The notes under the pieces were generated by a model that worked only from the letters and a program-made list of their open reading frames with translations, searched no databases and was not told where the DNA came from. A program made the translations under genes and the position numbers. A DNA stretch of 64,000 nt from Streptomyces sp. ITFR-21. GTDB lineage: Bacteria; Actinomycetota; Actinomycetes; Streptomycetales; Streptomycetaceae. Positions 29,595 through 38,424 of this stretch are shown here, one piece after another. The stretch covers positions 6,422,001-6,486,000 of the forward strand of contig NZ_CP134605.1 of NCBI RefSeq assembly GCF_031844685.1, written 5' to 3'. Each line of letters starts with the position of its first letter. Position 1 is the first letter of the stretch.

Positions 29595-31582
29595 GCGGAC
29601 TCCTCCATCGGCACCGGCGGCACCGGCGACTCCGGCGACTCCGGCGACTCCGGCGGCTCCGGCGGCACCGGCGGCTCCGGCGGCACCGGCGGCACCGGCG
29701 GCACCGGCGGCACCGCGGAATCCTGCGGCCGTGCGGTCGCCTCGTGCTCCGGTGCCCGGACGCCGGGGGTGCCCTTTCGGCGCTCCCCGCCCTCTCGGCC
29801 GGCCCCGCCATCCTGGTCCTCCCGGGTGACGACCGCGCGGTACCGCGGGTCGGTGCGCAGCAGGTCGTGGTGGCGGCCCGCCGCGGTGGCGGTGCCCTCG
29901 TCGACGAACACCACCCGGTCGGCCCGGTCCAGCACCAGCGGGCTGGAGGTGAGGACCACGGTGGTGCGTCCGCCACGGATCTCCTTCAGGCTCGCGGCGA
30001 TCCGCGCCTCGGTGTGCGCGTCCACCGCCGACGTCGGCTCGTCGAGCACCAGCACCTGCGGGTCGGCCACCAGCGAACGGGCCAGGGCGAGCCGCTGGCG
30101 CTGGCCGCCGGACAGCGACCGGCCGCGTTCGGTGATCCGGGCCCGCATCGGGTCGCCGCGGTGCGCGCCCGTGCCGGCCGTGGACTGCGCGAGGGCGTCC
30201 AGCACGTCACCGCACTGCGCCGCGGCCAGTGCCTGCGCCGCGCCGACCCGGCCGGAGGAGGGCACGTCGAGCAGTTCGGCCAGGGTGCCGGACAGCAGCA
30301 CCGGGTCCTTGTCCTGGACGAGCACCGCGGCGCGCGCCGCGGCCAGCGGCAGGGCGTCCAGCGCCTGTCCGCCGAGCAGCGCCGACACCTCACCGGCCAC
30401 CGCGTCGGGGCTGTGCCCGCCGAGCCGGTCGGCCAGCAGCCCGGCCGCGTCCGGGTCGCCGCACACCACCGCCGTGAACAGCCCGGCCGGCGCCCGCAGC
30501 CCCGTGGCGGGGTCGTACAGCTCCCCGGCGAGCTCCCCGGCGGACTCGGCGGGGGGTGCCGGGCCCGCCGGCGCGGCCGGCCCCGGGCGGGCCAGGGCCA
30601 GCACCCGGGCGGCGCGTCCGGCCGACGGCCGGGAGAAGGACCAGGCCATGGCGATCTCCTCGAAGTTCTGCAGCGGGACCATCAGGAAGACCACCGAGCC
30701 GTACACCGTGACCAGTTCGCCCACCGAGATCCGGCCCTCCAGCGCGAGGCGGGCCCCGTACCAGGCCACCGCCACCAGCAGCAGGCCCGGCAGCACCACC
30801 TGGACGGCCGAGATCAGCGCCCACATCCGGGCGCTGTGCACGGCCGCGGCGCGTAGCTGCTGGGATGCGCGGCGGTACCGGTCGAGGAACAGTTCCTCGC
30901 CGCCGATGCCGCGCAGTACCCGCAGCCCCGCCACCGTGTCCGCCGCCAGCTCGGTGGCCCGGCCGGCCTTCTCCCGCTGGAGGTCGGCCCGCCGGGTCGC
31001 GGCCGGCAGCAGCGGCAGCACCGCGACGGCCAGAACGGGCACGGCCGCGGCCACGATCACCCCGAGCGCCGGCCGGTACACCAACAGCGCGATCGCCAGG
31101 CCGACGGTGGCCACCAGCGCCGAGGTGAAGCGGGCCAGCGCCTCCACGAACCAGCCGATCTTCTCCACGTCGCCGGTGCTGACCGCCACCACCTCGCCCG
31201 CCGCGACCCGCCGGGTCAGCACCGAGCCCAGTTCGACGGTCCTGCCGATCAGCAGCTGCTGGACCCGGGTGGCAGCGGCGATCCAGTTGGTGACCGCGCT
31301 GCGGTGCAGCATCGTGTCGCCCAGCGCGGTCAGCAGCCCGAGCGCCAGCATCATCGCGCCGGACAGCGCCAGCCGGTCGCCGGAGCGGTCCACGACGGCC
31401 TGTACCGCCGTCCCGACGGCCGCCGGGAAGGACGCCACCGCGGCCATGTCCAGGGTGCCCCACGCGGCGGCCACCAACTGTCCGCGCCATTGGCGTAGTT
31501 CCAGCCAGAGCAGGAAGCGGAAGCCGGAGCGGGCGTCGGGCACGCCCGGGTCGGCGGACGGAAGACTGCGCAGGGACGGCAT
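29591..31582 (-). CDS. ABC exporter subunit with degenerate Walker A
   Basis: This 663-residue exporter half has six transmembrane helices in residues ~25-310. Its ATPase domain lacks a P-loop: where GxxGxGKS should be there is 'VVCGDPDAAGLLADRLGG', with no Lys. The signature 'LSGGQRQRLALARSLV' and Walker B 'VLVLDEPTSAVD' are intact, so its signature can complete the ATP site of the 593-residue partner. The last ~40 residues are a Pro/Glu/Ser repeat coded by a 9-nt tandem repeat. ATG at 31582 is preferred over the codon at 31642, whose extension is low-complexity. Confidence 0.9.
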   Translation of the reverse strand: MPSLRSLPSADPGVPDARSGFRFLLWLELRQWRGQLVAAAWGTLDMAAVASFPAAVGTAVQAVVDRSGDRLALSGAMMLALGLLTALGDTMLHRSAVTNWIAAATRVQQLLIGRTVELGSVLTRRVAAGEVVAVSTGDVEKIGWFVEALARFTSALVATVGLAIALLVYRPALGVIVAAAVPVLAVAVLPLLPAATRRADLQREKAGRATELAADTVAGLRVLRGIGGEELFLDRYRRASQQLRAAAVHSARMWALISAVQVVLPGLLLVAVAWYGARLALEGRISVGELVTVYGSVVFLMVPLQNFEEIAMAWSFSRPSAGRAARVLALARPGPAAPAGPAPPAESAGELAGELYDPATGLRAPAGLFTAVVCGDPDAAGLLADRLGGHSPDAVAGEVSALLGGQALDALPLAAARAAVLVQDKDPVLLSGTLAELLDVPSSGRVGAAQALAAAQCGDVLDALAQSTAGTGAHRGDPMRARITERGRSLSGGQRQRLALARSLVADPQVLVLDEPTSAVDAHTEARIAASLKEIRGGRTTVVLTSSPLVLDRADRVVFVDEGTATAAGRHHDLLRTDPRYRAVVTREDQDGGAGREGGERRKGTPGVRAPEHEATARPQDSAVPPVPPVPPVPPEPPVPPEPPESPESPESPVPPVPMEESA
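29610..29714 (-). repeat. 9-nt tandem repeat coding a Pro-rich tail
   Basis: About eleven to twelve units of ggcaccggc/ggcggctcc type run in frame through the end of the 663-residue ABC subunit and give PPV, PPE and PES triplets. The array invites slippage, so tail length probably varies between strains. Confidence 0.8.
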
Positions 31583-31778
31583 GATGTCCTGGTGTCGGTG
31601 CGAACGTGGCGGAGCGGGACCGGTCGGGCCTTTCCGGAGCAATCGTGCCGGGAGCGGTCAGGAGCCGTGCAAGGGTCGCGTCGCGGCCCGCGCCGGGTCA
31701 ACCGGTTTTCCGGTGGCGGGCGGGAACGGGCCACGGCCGCCTGGACGTCCCAGGACGAGAGTGGAAGGTTGGGGTGTC

Positions 31779-32537
31779 ATGCGAGGAACGGCGACCATCC
31801 GTACGGCGGCGCTGGCGGCGACCGGCGCGCTGCTGCTCACCGGCTGCGGCGGAACCGGCGGCTCGAACGCGGCGGGCGGCCCGCAGCCGCCGGGACCGGC
31901 CACTGCCGCCGCCGACACCACGGCGAAAGCGAAGGCGGAGGCATCGGCCGACCCGCGTACCCTGCCCGGCGTCGGCCCCGCGATGACCGCGAAGGTGCCC
32001 CCGTCGGCCCGGCAGGCGGTCGTGGTCTACGGCGCCGGCCCGACCACCTCGAAGTCCACGGTCGCGCTGTTCACCAGGACCGCCGACGGCCGCTGGCGTC
32101 CCGGACCGAGCTGGCCCTCGCACAACGCCGTCCACGGCTGGACTGCGGAGCACCACGAGGGCGACCTCAAGAGCCCGATCGGCGTGTTCACCCTGCACGA
32201 CGCGGGCGGCCTGCTCGCCGATCCCGGCGCGAAACTGCCGTACCACCGGTCGGCGGCCTTCACCACGCCCGCGTCCTGGCCCGCGGGGTACCACCACGAC
32301 TTCGACTACGTGATCGCCATCGACTACAACCGGGTCGTCGGCACCTCGCCCGCGGACCCGACCCGCCCGCAGGGCCGGTCCAGGGGCGGCGGCATCTGGC
32401 TCCACATGGACCACGGGGTCGGCACCTCCGCCTGTGTCACCGTCTCCGAGGACGCCATGCGCTATCTGCTGCGCACCCTCGCCCCGGCGGACCACCCGGT
32501 GATCGTGATGGGCGACCGGGCGCACCTGGCGGGCTGA
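31779..32537 (+). CDS. L,D-transpeptidase-like lipoprotein
   Basis: This 252-residue protein has a signal peptide and lipobox 'LLLTGC' (Cys ~24), then an Ala/Thr-rich linker and a catalytic-type domain. Its end has 'GGIWLHMDHGVGTSACVTVS'. The His and the Cys spaced like this match the YkuD/ErfK L,D-transpeptidase pattern, though the usual Ser-x-Gly-Cys is here Ser-Ala-Cys-Val. Such enzymes cross-link peptidoglycan at the cell surface. I am fairly sure of the superfamily and less sure of activity. It is divergent from the ABC exporter pair. Confidence 0.75.
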   Translation: MRGTATIRTAALAATGALLLTGCGGTGGSNAAGGPQPPGPATAAADTTAKAKAEASADPRTLPGVGPAMTAKVPPSARQAVVVYGAGPTTSKSTVALFTRTADGRWRPGPSWPSHNAVHGWTAEHHEGDLKSPIGVFTLHDAGGLLADPGAKLPYHRSAAFTTPASWPAGYHHDFDYVIAIDYNRVVGTSPADPTRPQGRSRGGGIWLHMDHGVGTSACVTVSEDAMRYLLRTLAPADHPVIVMGDRAHLAG

Positions 32538-32673
32538 CCGGCCGCCCGGCGCCCGCGGGCCGCCCCGGCCGCCCGCCGCCCAGGCCCACTTGATCCGGCC
32601 CACGGACCGGTTGGCCCCCCGGCCGCGGGACACGGCACACTGTGGCTCCTCGCACCCGATCGAACCTGATCGC

Positions 32674-32714
32674 AGAACCGAACCACAGAACCTGAACCAC
32701 AGAACCTGAACCAC
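32674..32714 (+). repeat. 14-nt tandem repeat in the mscL leader
   Basis: Three copies of agaacctgaaccac (the first lacks one T) lie immediately before the mscL ribosome site. The stretch is much AT-richer than its surroundings and falls in the expected 5' untranslated region. Confidence 0.75.
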
Positions 32715-32731
32715 AGAGGGGACCCCCACCC

Positions 32732-33184
32732 ATGAAGGGCTTCCGCGCCTTCCTGCTCCGCGGCAACGTCGTCGACCTCGCGGTCGGCATCGTCGTCGGC
32801 GCCGCCTTCACCAGCCTGGTCAACGGCTTCGTCAAGGCGTTCCTGACCCCGATCGTCGGCCTGGTGTCCGGGGCCTCGGGCGACTTCAGCGCCAAGGACT
32901 TCAAGGCGTCCGGCGTCGACTTCCCGTACGGCGTGTTCATCGACGCGGTGATCGGCTTCGTGATCGTCGCCGCGGTGATCTACTTTTTGGTCGTCCTGCC
33001 GATGAACCGCCTGCAGGACCGGTTCTTCCCGAAGGCCGCCGCCGCCCCGATGCGCGAGTGCCCGGAGTGCCTGACCCCCATCCCGGCCGCCGCCAAGCGC
33101 TGCAGCTCCTGCACCGCCCAGGTGGGCCCGCACATAGTCGAGCAGCCGGGCGGCGGTGTCGCCGGCAGCGGCAACACCAAGTAG
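32732..33184 (+). CDS. mscL: large-conductance mechanosensitive channel
   Basis: This 150-residue channel opens when membrane tension rises in hypo-osmotic shock. The N-terminal 'FLLRGNVVDLAVGIVVGAAF' gives the amphipathic start and pore-lining helix 1, and helix 2 is 'AVIGFVIVAAVIYFLVVLPM' (~72-91). The tail carries 'CPECLTPIPAAAKRCSSC', four cysteines in two CxxC pairs like a zinc ribbon. This replaces or extends the usual charged helical bundle. AGAGGGG precedes the ATG, directly after a tandem repeat. Confidence 0.95.
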   Translation: MKGFRAFLLRGNVVDLAVGIVVGAAFTSLVNGFVKAFLTPIVGLVSGASGDFSAKDFKASGVDFPYGVFIDAVIGFVIVAAVIYFLVVLPMNRLQDRFFPKAAAAPMRECPECLTPIPAAAKRCSSCTAQVGPHIVEQPGGGVAGSGNTK

Positions 33185-33193
33185 CGGCAGCGG

Positions 33194-33751
33194 CTACGAA
33201 GCCCCCGGCTCCCGCCCGTCCGCCCCGCCGACGGCGGGTGCCACGGGGGTGCGGGGCCGCGGGGGCTGGGAGCGAGGGCCCGCCGGGTGGGCGTCCTGCT
33301 CGTCCAGCACGGACAGCAGCGCCGTCAGCTCCGCCCGCTGGCCGTCGCTCAGCGGCCCGAGCAGCTCGGCGGCGGCGGTGCGGCGGGCCTGCCGCAGGTC
33401 GAGCAGCGCCTGCCCGCCCCGCTCCCGCAGCTCGATCCGGATCACCCGCCGGTTGTGCGGGTCGGGCACCCGCCGCAGGAGTTCCCGCTCCTCCAGCGCG
33501 TCCACCAGCGTGGTCACCGCCCGCGGAACCACGTCGAGGCGCTGGGCGAGATCGGCCATCCGGGGCGGCTCGTCGTACAGCGCCAGCGCCCGCAGCAGCC
33601 GGGCCTGCGCCAGGGTGATGCCCAGCGGCTCCATCAGCTCCCGCTGCGAGCGGTGCAGCCGCCGGCTCAGCCGCAGCAGCTGATCGGCCAGCCGCCCGGT
33701 GACCTCGTCGGGGGTGGCCGCCGGCGCGGCCGCGGCGGTGCGCGTCTCCAT
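33194..33751 (-). CDS. MarR-family transcriptional regulator
   Basis: This 185-residue regulator has the MarR winged helix: 'ELMEPLGITLAQARLLRALALY' leading to the helix-turn-helix 'RMADLAQRLDVVPRAVTTLVDALEERELLRR' region, and the wing 'DPHNRRVIRIELRERG'. The C-terminus is Pro-rich and probably disordered. It is transcribed away from an ABC exporter, and the 27-bp palindrome between them overlaps both promoters, so it most likely represses itself and the exporter until a ligand is bound. Confidence 0.92.
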   Translation of the reverse strand: METRTAAAAPAATPDEVTGRLADQLLRLSRRLHRSQRELMEPLGITLAQARLLRALALYDEPPRMADLAQRLDVVPRAVTTLVDALEERELLRRVPDPHNRRVIRIELRERGGQALLDLRQARRTAAAELLGPLSDGQRAELTALLSVLDEQDAHPAGPRSQPPRPRTPVAPAVGGADGREPGAS

Positions 33752-33768
33752 GGTTCCAGGGTATCAGG

Positions 33769-33809
33769 ACCATATTCATTGTGAGTATAGGTAACAATGA
33801 CCTATACTC
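33769..33809. promoter_or_regulatory. overlapping divergent promoters inside a MarR palindrome
   Basis: Palindrome: gagtataggt (33783-33792), 7 nt, complement (33800-33809). Rightward promoter: TTGTGA 33779-33784, 18 nt, TATACT 33803-33808. Leftward promoter: TTGTTA (33797 down to 33792), 17 nt, TATGGT (33774 down to 33769). The stretch is strikingly AT-rich. One bound dimer would cover elements of both promoters. Confidence 0.78.
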
Positions 33810-33845
33810 CCTATGTCAGTGGTCCCCTGTACCCCAAGGAGTCCT

Positions 33846-35669
33846 TTGCGTCCCGAAGCCGATCTCGCGAACCGGTGGACGCCACCGAAGAAGAATCCCG
33901 GTGCCGCCACCGATGTCCGCCGCATCGTGCGGCTCTTCCGCCCCTACCGCGCCCGGCTCGCCGTCGTCGGCCTGCTGGTCGCCCTCTCCTCCCTCGTCTC
34001 GGTCGCCTCGCCCTTCCTGCTGCGCGCGATCCTCGACACCGCCATCCCGCAGGGCCGCACCGGGCTGCTCGCCCTGCTCGCCCTCGGTATGATCGCCACC
34101 GCCGTCGCCAACGGCGTCTTCGGCGTCGCGCAGACGCTGATCTCCACCACCGTCGGCCAGCGCGTCATGCACGACCTGCGCACGGCGGTCTACGAGCGGC
34201 TGCAGCGCATGTCGCTGGCCTTCTTCACCCGCACCCGCACCGGCGAGGTGCAGTCCAGGATCGCGAACGACATCGGCGGCATGCAGGCGACCGTCACCTC
34301 GACGGCGACCTCCCTGGTCTCCAACGCCACCGCCGTGATCGCCTCGGTCGTCGCCATGCTCGCCCTGGACTGGCGGCTGACCGTGGTGTCGCTGCTGCTG
34401 CTCCCGGTGTTCGTCGGGGTCGCCCGCAAGGTCGGCCGCGAACGCAAGAAGATCGCCACCGACCGGCAGAAGCAGATGGCCGCGATGTCCGCGATCGTCA
34501 CCGAGTCGCTGTCGGTCAGCGGCATCCTGCTCGGCCGCACCATGGGCCGCGGCGCATCCCTCACCCGCGACTTCGGCGCCGAGTCCGAGCGCCTGGTCGG
34601 CCTGGAAGTGCGCTCCAACATGCAGGGCCGCTGGCGGATGGCGGTGATAGGGATCGTGATGTCGGCGATGCCCGCGCTCCTGTACTGGGCGGCCGGCCTC
34701 ACCACCGGCCACGGCGGCCCCGCCGTCTCCATCGGCACGCTGGTCGCCTTCGTCTCGCTCCAGCAGGGCATGTTCCGGCCCACCGTCTCGCTGCTCGCCA
34801 CCGGCGTGCAGGTGCAGACCTCGCTCGCGCTCTTCCAGCGCATCTTCGAGTACCTCGACCTGCCGATCGACATCACCGAGCGGCCGGACCCGGTCCGGCT
34901 CGACCCGGTGCGCGGCGACATCCGGTTCGAGGACGTCGACTTCGCCTACCAACCCGGCGACGAGCCCACCCTGCACGGCATCGACCTCGAACTCCCCGCC
35001 GGCGGCAGCCTCGCCGTGGTCGGCGCCACCGGCTCGGGCAAGAGCACCCTCAGCTACCTGGTGCCCCGGCTCTACGACGTCACCGGCGGCCGGGTCACGC
35101 TCGACGGCGTCGACGTACGCGACCTGGGCTTCGACACCCTGGCCACCGCGATCGGCGTGGTCTCCCAGGAGACGTACCTCTTCCACGCCTCCGTCGCCGA
35201 CAACCTGCGCTTCGCCAAGCCGGACGCGACCGACGAGGAGATCCGGGCCGCCGCCGAGGCCGCCCAGATCCACGACCACATCGCCGGCCTGCCCGACGGC
35301 TACGACACCCTCGTCGGCGAGCGCGGCTACCGTTTCTCGGGTGGCGAGAAGCAGCGGCTCGCCATCGCCAGGACGATCCTGCGCGACCCGCCGGTGCTCA
35401 TCCTGGACGAGGCCACCAGCGCGCTCGACACCCGTACCGAAGGCGCCGTGCAGGACGCCATCGACGCGCTGTCCGCCGGCCGTACCACCATCACCATCGC
35501 CCATCGGCTGTCCACCATCCGCGACGCCGACCAGATCGCGGTCCTCGACGCCGGCCGGATCGTGGAACGCGGCACCCACGACGAACTCGTCGCCCTCGAC
35601 GGCCGCTACGCCGCCCTGCTGCGGCGCGACACGCACCTCGCGACCACCGGCGCCATGGCGACGCCGTGA
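33846..35669 (+). CDS. ABC transporter ATP-binding/permease protein (homodimeric exporter type)
   Basis: This 607-residue multidrug-type exporter has six transmembrane helices (~30-320), followed by a complete ATPase domain: Walker A 'GATGSGKST', signature 'FSGGEKQRLAIAR', Walker B 'VLILDEAT' and H-loop 'TIAHRL'. All motifs are intact, so it can act as a homodimer. TTG at 33846 is chosen because AAGGAG at 33836-33841 sits 4 nt upstream; the ATG at 33813 overlaps the predicted transcription start. Control by the divergent MarR protein suggests it exports the toxic ligand that MarR senses. Confidence 0.92.
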   Translation: MRPEADLANRWTPPKKNPGAATDVRRIVRLFRPYRARLAVVGLLVALSSLVSVASPFLLRAILDTAIPQGRTGLLALLALGMIATAVANGVFGVAQTLISTTVGQRVMHDLRTAVYERLQRMSLAFFTRTRTGEVQSRIANDIGGMQATVTSTATSLVSNATAVIASVVAMLALDWRLTVVSLLLLPVFVGVARKVGRERKKIATDRQKQMAAMSAIVTESLSVSGILLGRTMGRGASLTRDFGAESERLVGLEVRSNMQGRWRMAVIGIVMSAMPALLYWAAGLTTGHGGPAVSIGTLVAFVSLQQGMFRPTVSLLATGVQVQTSLALFQRIFEYLDLPIDITERPDPVRLDPVRGDIRFEDVDFAYQPGDEPTLHGIDLELPAGGSLAVVGATGSGKSTLSYLVPRLYDVTGGRVTLDGVDVRDLGFDTLATAIGVVSQETYLFHASVADNLRFAKPDATDEEIRAAAEAAQIHDHIAGLPDGYDTLVGERGYRFSGGEKQRLAIARTILRDPPVLILDEATSALDTRTEGAVQDAIDALSAGRTTITIAHRLSTIRDADQIAVLDAGRIVERGTHDELVALDGRYAALLRRDTHLATTGAMATP

Positions 35670-35787
35670 CCGCGCCGTGCCCCGCGACGGGCGGGGACGC
35701 GCGGGGCAGGGACTGCCCGGCGGACGTTACTCACCGGTAGGGTGAGGGTTCGGCGGGAAGCGCCCGCCCCGTTCAGGGAGGTTCCCG

Positions 35788-36165
35788 GTGCCCGCACCCT
35801 CTGCCCTGCTGCTCGCCGGCCTGCTCGCCGCGGCCGGCGTCACCCACTTCGCACGGCCCGAGCCGTACGACGCGATCGTGCCGCGGTCGCTGCCCGGCGA
35901 CCCGCGCCGGTGGACCCGGGCCAGCGGCGTCGCCGAACTCGCGGTGGCCGCCGCCGTCGCGCTCCCCGCCACCCGGCGGGCCGGCGGCCTGGCCGCGGCC
36001 GGCCTGTTCGTCGCGGTCTTCCCGGCCAACGTCAAGATGGCCCGCGACTGGCGCCGCCGCCCCACCCCGTACCGGGCCGCCGCCTACGGTCGCCTCCCCC
36101 TCCAGGTCCCGCTGGTCCTGTGGGCGCTGAGGGTCAGCCGGTCCGCCGCGCGGGCCTCAGCCTGA
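35788..36165 (+). CDS. DoxX-like small membrane protein
   Basis: This 125-residue protein has four hydrophobic segments and the DoxX-type pattern: 'LLAAAGVTHFARPEPYDAIVP' near the start, then 'RRWTRASGVAELAVAAAVAL', and 'FPANVKMARDW' in the third loop. GTG follows AGGGAGG at 35775-35781. It ends tail to tail with lutC, overlapping by 9 nt. The role is unknown; relatives are linked to thiol or oxidative stress. Confidence 0.8.
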   Translation: MPAPSALLLAGLLAAAGVTHFARPEPYDAIVPRSLPGDPRRWTRASGVAELAVAAAVALPATRRAGGLAAAGLFVAVFPANVKMARDWRRRPTPYRAAAYGRLPLQVPLVLWALRVSRSAARASA

Positions 36166-36870
36166 CACCGCCAAGCCCGGCGCCCCGCGGCCCGACGCCA
36201 CGATGACGACGTCCAGGGTGCGCGGGCCGTGGACGCCCTCGACCCGGTCGAGCTCGATGTCGCTGGTGGCGGAGGGCCCGGAGATCCAGGTCAGCGGCCG
36301 GGTCGGGTCGAGCCGGGGCATCGCCTCCGGCACCGAGTCCACCACCTGGCGGGGCGCGTGGACGACACAGACGTGGTGGTCGGGCACCAGCGTGATACGG
36401 CGGTGCCCCTGGTCGGGCGAGGCGTCCAGCACGATGGTGCCGGTCTCGGCGATGGCCAGCGCGCAGCCGGTCACCACGCTGTCGACGGCGTCCAGCTCCT
36501 GAGCGGTGGTCAGCGCGGAGCCGGGGAGCAGCTCGACGCCCTCGACCTGCGCCAGCCAGTCGTTCGGCAGCCCCGGCGGCACGACGGCCCGCCGCGTTCC
36601 GTGCTCGGCCAGCAGCCGCGCCACCGTCGAGGGCAGCCCGGCGTCGTCCGTGCGGTGCACCCTGGCCCGGTAGTCGGCCAGGTTCCCGGCGAGCAGTTCC
36701 GCGCTCTGGTACGGGGTCCGGTCGGCGTGGACGGTCAGGTAGTCGCGGGTGAGCGCGGCGGCTTCCGCCGCGGGGTCGGACACCGGGCCGCCGCCGGAGC
36801 CGTCCGGCCGGCCGAGGGCGTTGCGGATACGGCGCAGGACCTCGTCGCGGCCGCCGCCGGCCCCGGTCAC
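36157..36870 (-). CDS. lutC: lactate utilization protein C
   Basis: This 237-residue LUD-domain protein has 'RTPYQSAELLAGNLADYRARVHR' near the start (given here in two pieces by its motif), 'GCALAIAETGTIVLDASPDQGHRRITLVPDHHVCVV' in the centre, and the ending 'GPSATSDIELDRVEGVHGPRTLDVV'. The 'AETGTIVL' and 'GPSATSDIE' motifs define the family. It is the third subunit of the L-lactate oxidation complex. Its GTG overlaps the lutB stop by 4 nt, so translation is coupled. Confidence 0.93.
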   Translation of the reverse strand: MTGAGGGRDEVLRRIRNALGRPDGSGGGPVSDPAAEAAALTRDYLTVHADRTPYQSAELLAGNLADYRARVHRTDDAGLPSTVARLLAEHGTRRAVVPPGLPNDWLAQVEGVELLPGSALTTAQELDAVDSVVTGCALAIAETGTIVLDASPDQGHRRITLVPDHHVCVVHAPRQVVDSVPEAMPRLDPTRPLTWISGPSATSDIELDRVEGVHGPRTLDVVIVASGRGAPGLAVSG

Positions 36871-38420
36871 CGCGAGCCCCCTTCCCCGACGCCCGGACCG
36901 GTCGTCCCCGCCCCGCCGGCCGCGGGGCCCTTGCCGGTGTCCTTGCCGGCGGAAGCGGCTCGTTCCCGCTGCTGCCACCAGTCGCGGAAGGACTGGGCGG
37001 GCAGCTCGGGCAGATCGCGGCTGTCGGACCACGCTTTGCCGGTGTGGCCGGGGGCGTGCCGGGGGTGGAGCGCACGGGTGCGGGTGGCGAGTTTCTGGGT
37101 GGTGCGCCAGGCGGCGGGATGGTCCAGGGTCCAGCGGGCCGCCCGCATGGCGGCGCGCTCGGTGGCGTGGCCCTTGGCGGGCTTGATGGTGGTACGGGAG
37201 CCGCGGAGGGTGACCTGGCCGCCTTGGACGACGCGTTCGCGCAGGTGGACGAGGATCTGCGGGATGTCGATGGCCACCGGGCAGACGTCGTAGCAGGCCC
37301 CGCACAGGCTGGAGGCGTAGGGCAGCGACGCGTCGAGTTCGGTGGCGGTGCCGCGCAGCTGGGGGGTGAGGATGGCGCCGATCGGGCCCGGGTAGGCGGA
37401 GCCGTAGGCGTGGCCGCCGGCACGCTCGTAGACCGGGCAGACGTTGAGGCAGGCGGAGCAGCGGATGCAGCGCAGGGCGGCGCGGCCGGTGGGGTCGGCG
37501 AGGGTGTCGGTGCGTCCGTTGTCGAGCAGGACGAGGTGGAAGGTCCGGGGGCCGTCGTCGTCGGTGGTACCGGTCCACATGGACGTATAGGGGTTCATGC
37601 GCTCGGCGGTGGAGGACCGGGGGAGGGTCTGGAGGAACACCTCGAGGTCGCGGAAGGAGGGGACGGTCTTCTCGATGCCGACCACGGAGATGAGCGTCTC
37701 GGGCAGGGTGAGGCACATGCGGCCGTTGCCCTCGGACTCCAGGACGACCATGGTGCCGGTCTCGGCGACCATGAAGTTGGCGCCGGAGACGGCGACCTTG
37801 GCCCGCAAAAACTTCTCCCGCAGGTGGAGGCGGGCGGCCTCGGCCAGCTCGGCGGGGGAGTCGGAGAGGTCCTGCGGGGCCGGGCGGCCCCAGCGCCCCA
37901 TGGCGTCGGTGAAGATGTCCCGGATCTCGCGGCGGTTCTTGTGGATGGCGGGGACGAGGATGTGGGACGGCCGGTCGTCGCCGAGCTGGACGATGAGCTC
38001 GGCCAGGTCGGTCTCGTAGGCGTGGATGCCGGCCTCGGCGAGGGCCTCGTTGAGGCCGATCTCCTGGGTGGCCATCGACTTGACCTTGACGACCTCGGTC
38101 TCGCCGGTGGCGCGGACGAGTTCGGTGACGATGCGGTTGGCGTCGTCGGCGTCGGCGGCCCAGTGGACGGTGCCGCCGGCCGCGGTGACCGCCTCCTCCA
38201 GCTGCAGGAGGTAGTGGTCGAGGTGGCGCAGGGTGTGGTCCTTGATGGCGGCCCCGGCCGCGCGCAGGGCCGGCCAGTCGGCCAGCTCGCCGACGGCCGC
38301 GGCCCGCTTGGCGCGGATGGTGTGGGTGGCGTGGGTGAGGTTGGCCCGCAGCCGGGTGTCCTTGGTGGAGTCCTGGGCGGCCCGCGGGAAGGACGGCAGC
38401 CCCACATACGTACCGCTCAT
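36867..38420 (-). CDS. lutB: lactate utilization iron-sulfur protein B
   Basis: This 517-residue protein has a LUD domain (~60-290, with 'AETGTMVVLESEGNGRM') and a ferredoxin-like C-terminal part holding two [4Fe-4S] motifs, 'CIRCSACLNVCP' (~315) and 'CGACYDVCP' (~360). It transfers electrons from L-lactate oxidation. An ~80-residue C-terminal extension is rich in basic residues and Gly. The ATG at 38420 has AGGAAAGA just upstream, inside a duplicated 23-bp unit. Confidence 0.95.
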   Translation of the reverse strand: MSGTYVGLPSFPRAAQDSTKDTRLRANLTHATHTIRAKRAAAVGELADWPALRAAGAAIKDHTLRHLDHYLLQLEEAVTAAGGTVHWAADADDANRIVTELVRATGETEVVKVKSMATQEIGLNEALAEAGIHAYETDLAELIVQLGDDRPSHILVPAIHKNRREIRDIFTDAMGRWGRPAPQDLSDSPAELAEAARLHLREKFLRAKVAVSGANFMVAETGTMVVLESEGNGRMCLTLPETLISVVGIEKTVPSFRDLEVFLQTLPRSSTAERMNPYTSMWTGTTDDDGPRTFHLVLLDNGRTDTLADPTGRAALRCIRCSACLNVCPVYERAGGHAYGSAYPGPIGAILTPQLRGTATELDASLPYASSLCGACYDVCPVAIDIPQILVHLRERVVQGGQVTLRGSRTTIKPAKGHATERAAMRAARWTLDHPAAWRTTQKLATRTRALHPRHAPGHTGKAWSDSRDLPELPAQSFRDWWQQRERAASAGKDTGKGPAAGGAGTTGPGVGEGGSR

Positions 38421-38424
38421 CGGA

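Noticed and set aside
28059..31778. Plus-strand frame over the ABC exporter genes
   Set aside because: It is antisense to two clear ABC subunits; only the end from 31779 is a real gene.
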